64,000 nt of DNA from Misgurnus anguillicaudatus (lineage: Eukaryota; Chordata; Actinopteri; Cypriniformes; Cobitidae), in contig NC_073361.2 in NCBI RefSeq assembly GCF_027580225.2, positions 27,173,001 through 27,237,000 of the forward strand, given 5' to 3'. Position numbers and translations under genes: made by a program. Each line of letters starts with the position of its first letter. Position 1 is the stretch's first letter. Positions 61,010-64,000 of this stretch are shown here, piece by piece. The notes under the pieces were generated by a model. That model made no database searches. It saw nothing but the letters and a program-made list of their open reading frames with translations, and was not told the origin of the DNA.

Positions 61010-62110
61010 TAAGTACTCAAAAAGTATTGACGCTCATGCTAAAAAAGTTGCTAAAAAGTACTTAAAAAGTATGGACGTTTATGCTAAAAAAGTACTTAAA
61101 GTACTTACGCTCATGCTAAAAAGAAGCTAAAAAAAAGTACCTAAAATGTACAGACGCTCATGCTAAAAAAGAAGCTAAAAAGTAAAAAAAGTACCTAAAA
61201 GAGTACCGACACTCATGCTAAAAAAGTAGCTAAAAAGTAAAAAAGTACTTAAAAAGTAAAGACACTCATGCTAAAAAGTAGCTAAAAAGTAAAAAAAGTA
61301 CTTACGCTCATGCTGAAATAAAAGCTACTGTAAAAAAGTAGCTAAAAAGTAAAGATACTCATGCTAAAAAAGTAGCTAAAAAGTAAAAATACTCATGCTA
61401 AAAAGTAGTTAAAAGGTACTTACGCTCATGCTAAAAAAAGTTGCTACAAAGTACTTAAAAAGTACCTGTGCTCATGCTAAAAAGAAGCTAAAAAAGTACC
61501 TAAAAAGTACAGACACTCATGCTAAAAAAGTAGCTAAAAAGTACTTAAAGTACCAACGTTCATGCTAAAAAGAAGCTAAAAAGTAAAAAAAGTACTTACG
61601 CTCATGCTAAAATAAAAGCTACTGTAAAAAGTAAAAACGTACCTAAAAAGTACCGACACTCATGCTAAAAAAGTAGCTAAAAAGTAAAAAAGTACTTAAA
61701 AAAACACAGATGCTCATGCTGAAAAAGTAGCTAAAAAGTAAAAAAGAACTTAAAAAGTAGTAAAGACTCATGCTAAAAAGAAGCTAAAAGTACTTAAAAA
61801 GTACTGATGCTCATACTAAAAAAGTAGCTAAAAAAGTAAAAACCTAATTAAAAAGTACTGACGCTCATGCGAAAAAAGTTGTTAAAAGTAAAAAAGTACT
61901 TTAAAAAAGTATGGACGTTCATATAAAAAAAGAAGCCAAAAGTACTTAAAGAATCGAAATGCATGATAAAAAAAGTAGCTAAAAAGTAAAAAAGTACTTA
62001 AAAAGTATGGACATTCATGCTAAATAAAGACACTAAAAGTACTTTAAAAAGTAGCTAAAAAGGAAAACAATATAAAAGGTACTGACGCTCATGCAAAAAA
62101 TTACAAAAAA
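61010..62110. repeat. Roughly 50-bp A-rich tandem array in intron 4
   Basis: The phrase ctcatgctaaaaaagtagct followed by aaaaagtacttaaaaagtac recurs about 20 times with spacings of about 35 to 60 bases. It has no stable unit length. Confidence 0.9.
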
Positions 62111-62601
62111 AGAATCTTCACTTATGCGAAAAGTTTAAACACCATTACAAAATCGCACAATGGTGGTTTTATTTTAAGTACTGGAACCAATCATTTTTAT
62201 AACATTCTTCAGCCGATGGTAGTACCGTAAATGTGCACAAAACTTGACTTTTGAGTTCCAGACTGTTTTCTGCATTATTGATTTCTGTCTAAATAAATTT
62301 ATTCCACCTCTGTTCATGGCATGACTCAGCCAAACCAAATTTAAAATATGGGTTAGGGAGAGATGATAAGGCAGTGATGTTGTTAGATGCAACAAATGTG
62401 ATCAGATAACAATCTTTTATTTACTCTATTTACTTTTGCTTTGTCTGTATTGGCAAGAGTCGTAAAATACAATTTATTTTCTGTCGGACCCTGATATGAT
62501 CTCATCATTCCACAACAGCCTGCTGACAACATCATATACACTAAAACATGTTTTCCAAATTTTCTTATTTGTTATAAAAATATAATTTATGGAATTGTTA
62601 A

Positions 62602-62959
62602 AGAGCACCTATAATCCAATTCACGATTTTACATTTCCTGTAAAGACGATATTAATTCCTGTCAATATTGCATGGGGAGCTAATCTTCAAAACATGGTAA
62701 GGAGCGTCAGATTTCCCGCTGACGTCAGAGGTATTAAAGCCAATCTGTTCAATTCAGCCGTTCTGGTAAGCTGGCCAATCGAAGGACACTGGGCTTTTCA
62801 GAACGATGAGCTTTGTACAAAATCAACAGAGGCAGGGCATAGAGGAGCAATAATAATGTACAGAATGTGGAAAATAATGTGTTTTTGAACCACAAACCAC
62901 TCAAACACATTGTATTACACCAAATACACCAAATAATTTAGTTTTAAGCAACGTGCTCT
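62602..62959. mobile_element. TTAA-flanked MITE
   Basis: The ends agagcac and gtgctct are inverted repeats, with TTAA at 62598-62601 and 62960-62963. A partial copy lies at 1805-2018. The frame at 62589-62888 lies inside it and has no domain. Confidence 0.8.
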
Positions 62960-63139
62960 TTAAGTGACCTTTAAGTGAAATCACAAACTGTTATTTGCCA
63001 CTGAACGGTTATCAAATTTATAATGTACAATACTTCATACTCCATACTACAAATACTACTTAATGGTATTACCATTGTACCATTAACATTTGTTTTATGA
63101 AGTATAATAGATCCACATCAAGTCTACACAGCATGACAC

Positions 63140-63170
63140 AAACACACACACATACACATACACACACTGG
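63140..63170. repeat. (CA)n-type microsatellite
   Basis: An imperfect run of acacac with atac interruptions. Confidence 0.8.
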
Positions 63171-64000
63171 GCTCCAGAGACCTGAGCTCTGATTACAAAT
63201 GACAGAGCTGATGGAGTATCCGATTAATTCCAAACACGAGACGGGAAACGTCTAAGTGGATCATGCCACACCGCTGGTAATGACTGACAAGCGTTTCTAC
63301 AGTTCACTGTGCGGATATGATTTTCATAACAGAGAACAGATGAACTCAGATCTTTGATGAACTGTCAAAGATTCATAAGCCTGTAAAGATGTGACATCAC
63401 AATTAATTTCTTAAGGGAAAGACATAGTGACAGAGACAATTCAGCTGAGAAGATATATATAAATCAAGTTCAGTAACGATACCCTTGGGACAAGGGTATA
63501 ATCCATAATCCATACAGATTTCCTTTTCACAGGGGACAAACCTCCTGTTGAGCTAAAGTCAATAAAGTCCAGGTACAGTATATGAGAGAGTAAGAACTAT
63601 TTATTTTTTCTGCCTTCCTCCTTATAATCGAAACCACATAACTCTCAGCCATTTATTACTGTGGTGAGAAGGACCCCGGTTTCTATGCATTCCTAGTGGT
63701 TTGCATGGATAACATTTGGAGGGTATTCACCAAATGTCTGTTCCCCTTTCCGCCTCCCTTTCCGTTCCCTCTTTAACAGCGAACAATGAGTGTGCAAAGA
63801 TAATCTGCAGTGGGAAGTGAAACCACACAGCTACACTGAACAACATGTGTCAACAAAACCTTAATGGAGTTCTTGGATAAATCTGAAACATCCTGTGTCT
63901 TGTCCTCCCCTAGGAGGTGCTTCATGTGTCATCAAACCATTGATATTTTTAACTCATAGTATTAGAATTGACATACTAAATGAAATGCACACGAAGATTT

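Larger units (their letters stand above)
56543..64000 (-). other. mmp16: Intron 4 of mmp16 (partial, runs off the window)
   Basis: No sequence matching the front of the MMP catalytic domain is found on the minus strand here, so this is taken as one intron. It holds SINE, MITE and tandem repeats listed separately. Stretches 58900-60275, 62110-62597 and 62964-64000 show no gene. Confidence 0.75.

Overview
This is eukaryotic nuclear DNA. It is AT-rich, dominated by repeats, and holds one spliced vertebrate gene on the minus strand. The exons encode the C-terminal two-thirds of a membrane-type matrix metalloproteinase. The catalytic, hinge, hemopexin and transmembrane/tail segments match MMP16 (MT3-MMP) as I know it. 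The repeat content (hAT, Tc1, TTAA-flanked MITEs, fold-back elements, tRNA-like SINE pieces) points to a teleost, probably a cypriniform. I cannot name the species or say whether this is an mmp16a or mmp16b copy.

Gene layout, in transcription order from high to low coordinates: exon 5 (56381-56542, zinc-binding helix), exon 6 (53152-53369, hinge and start of hemopexin), exon 7 (35682-35820), exon 8 (26120-26270), exon 9 (25885-26000), exon 10 (19625-19953, end of hemopexin, stalk, transmembrane helix, tail, stop). Exon numbers assume the ten-exon human arrangement. Reading phases fit at every junction (1115 coding bases). Exons 1-4 (signal peptide, propeptide, front of the catalytic domain) are not in the window and should lie beyond 64000. 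One junction is abnormal: the exon 7 donor reads GG where GT is expected.

The rest is intron or 3' flank built of mobile and tandem DNA. Tandem arrays: a 24-bp minisatellite (3430-4380), a 39-bp minisatellite (9390-12120), a 77-bp AT-rich array (32330-35320), a 169-bp satellite (43747-45690) and a roughly 50-bp array (61010-62110). The long open frames over these arrays come from repeat units whose length is a multiple of three or that lack stops; they are not genes. Transposons are nested up to four deep around 20745-23375 and two deep at 29038-31132, 26474-27178, 16020-17655 and 36879-38075. Several hAT insertions keep exact 8-bp target duplications, and at least four elements are flanked by TTAA. 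A broken Tc1-like transposase lies at 41272-42423.

I found no second host gene, no CRISPR array, no rRNA, no intact functional tRNA and no convincing new biological system. The observations most worth checking are the exon 7 splice donor, the nested insertions, and the arrays that multiply CCAAT or CRE sequence motifs.
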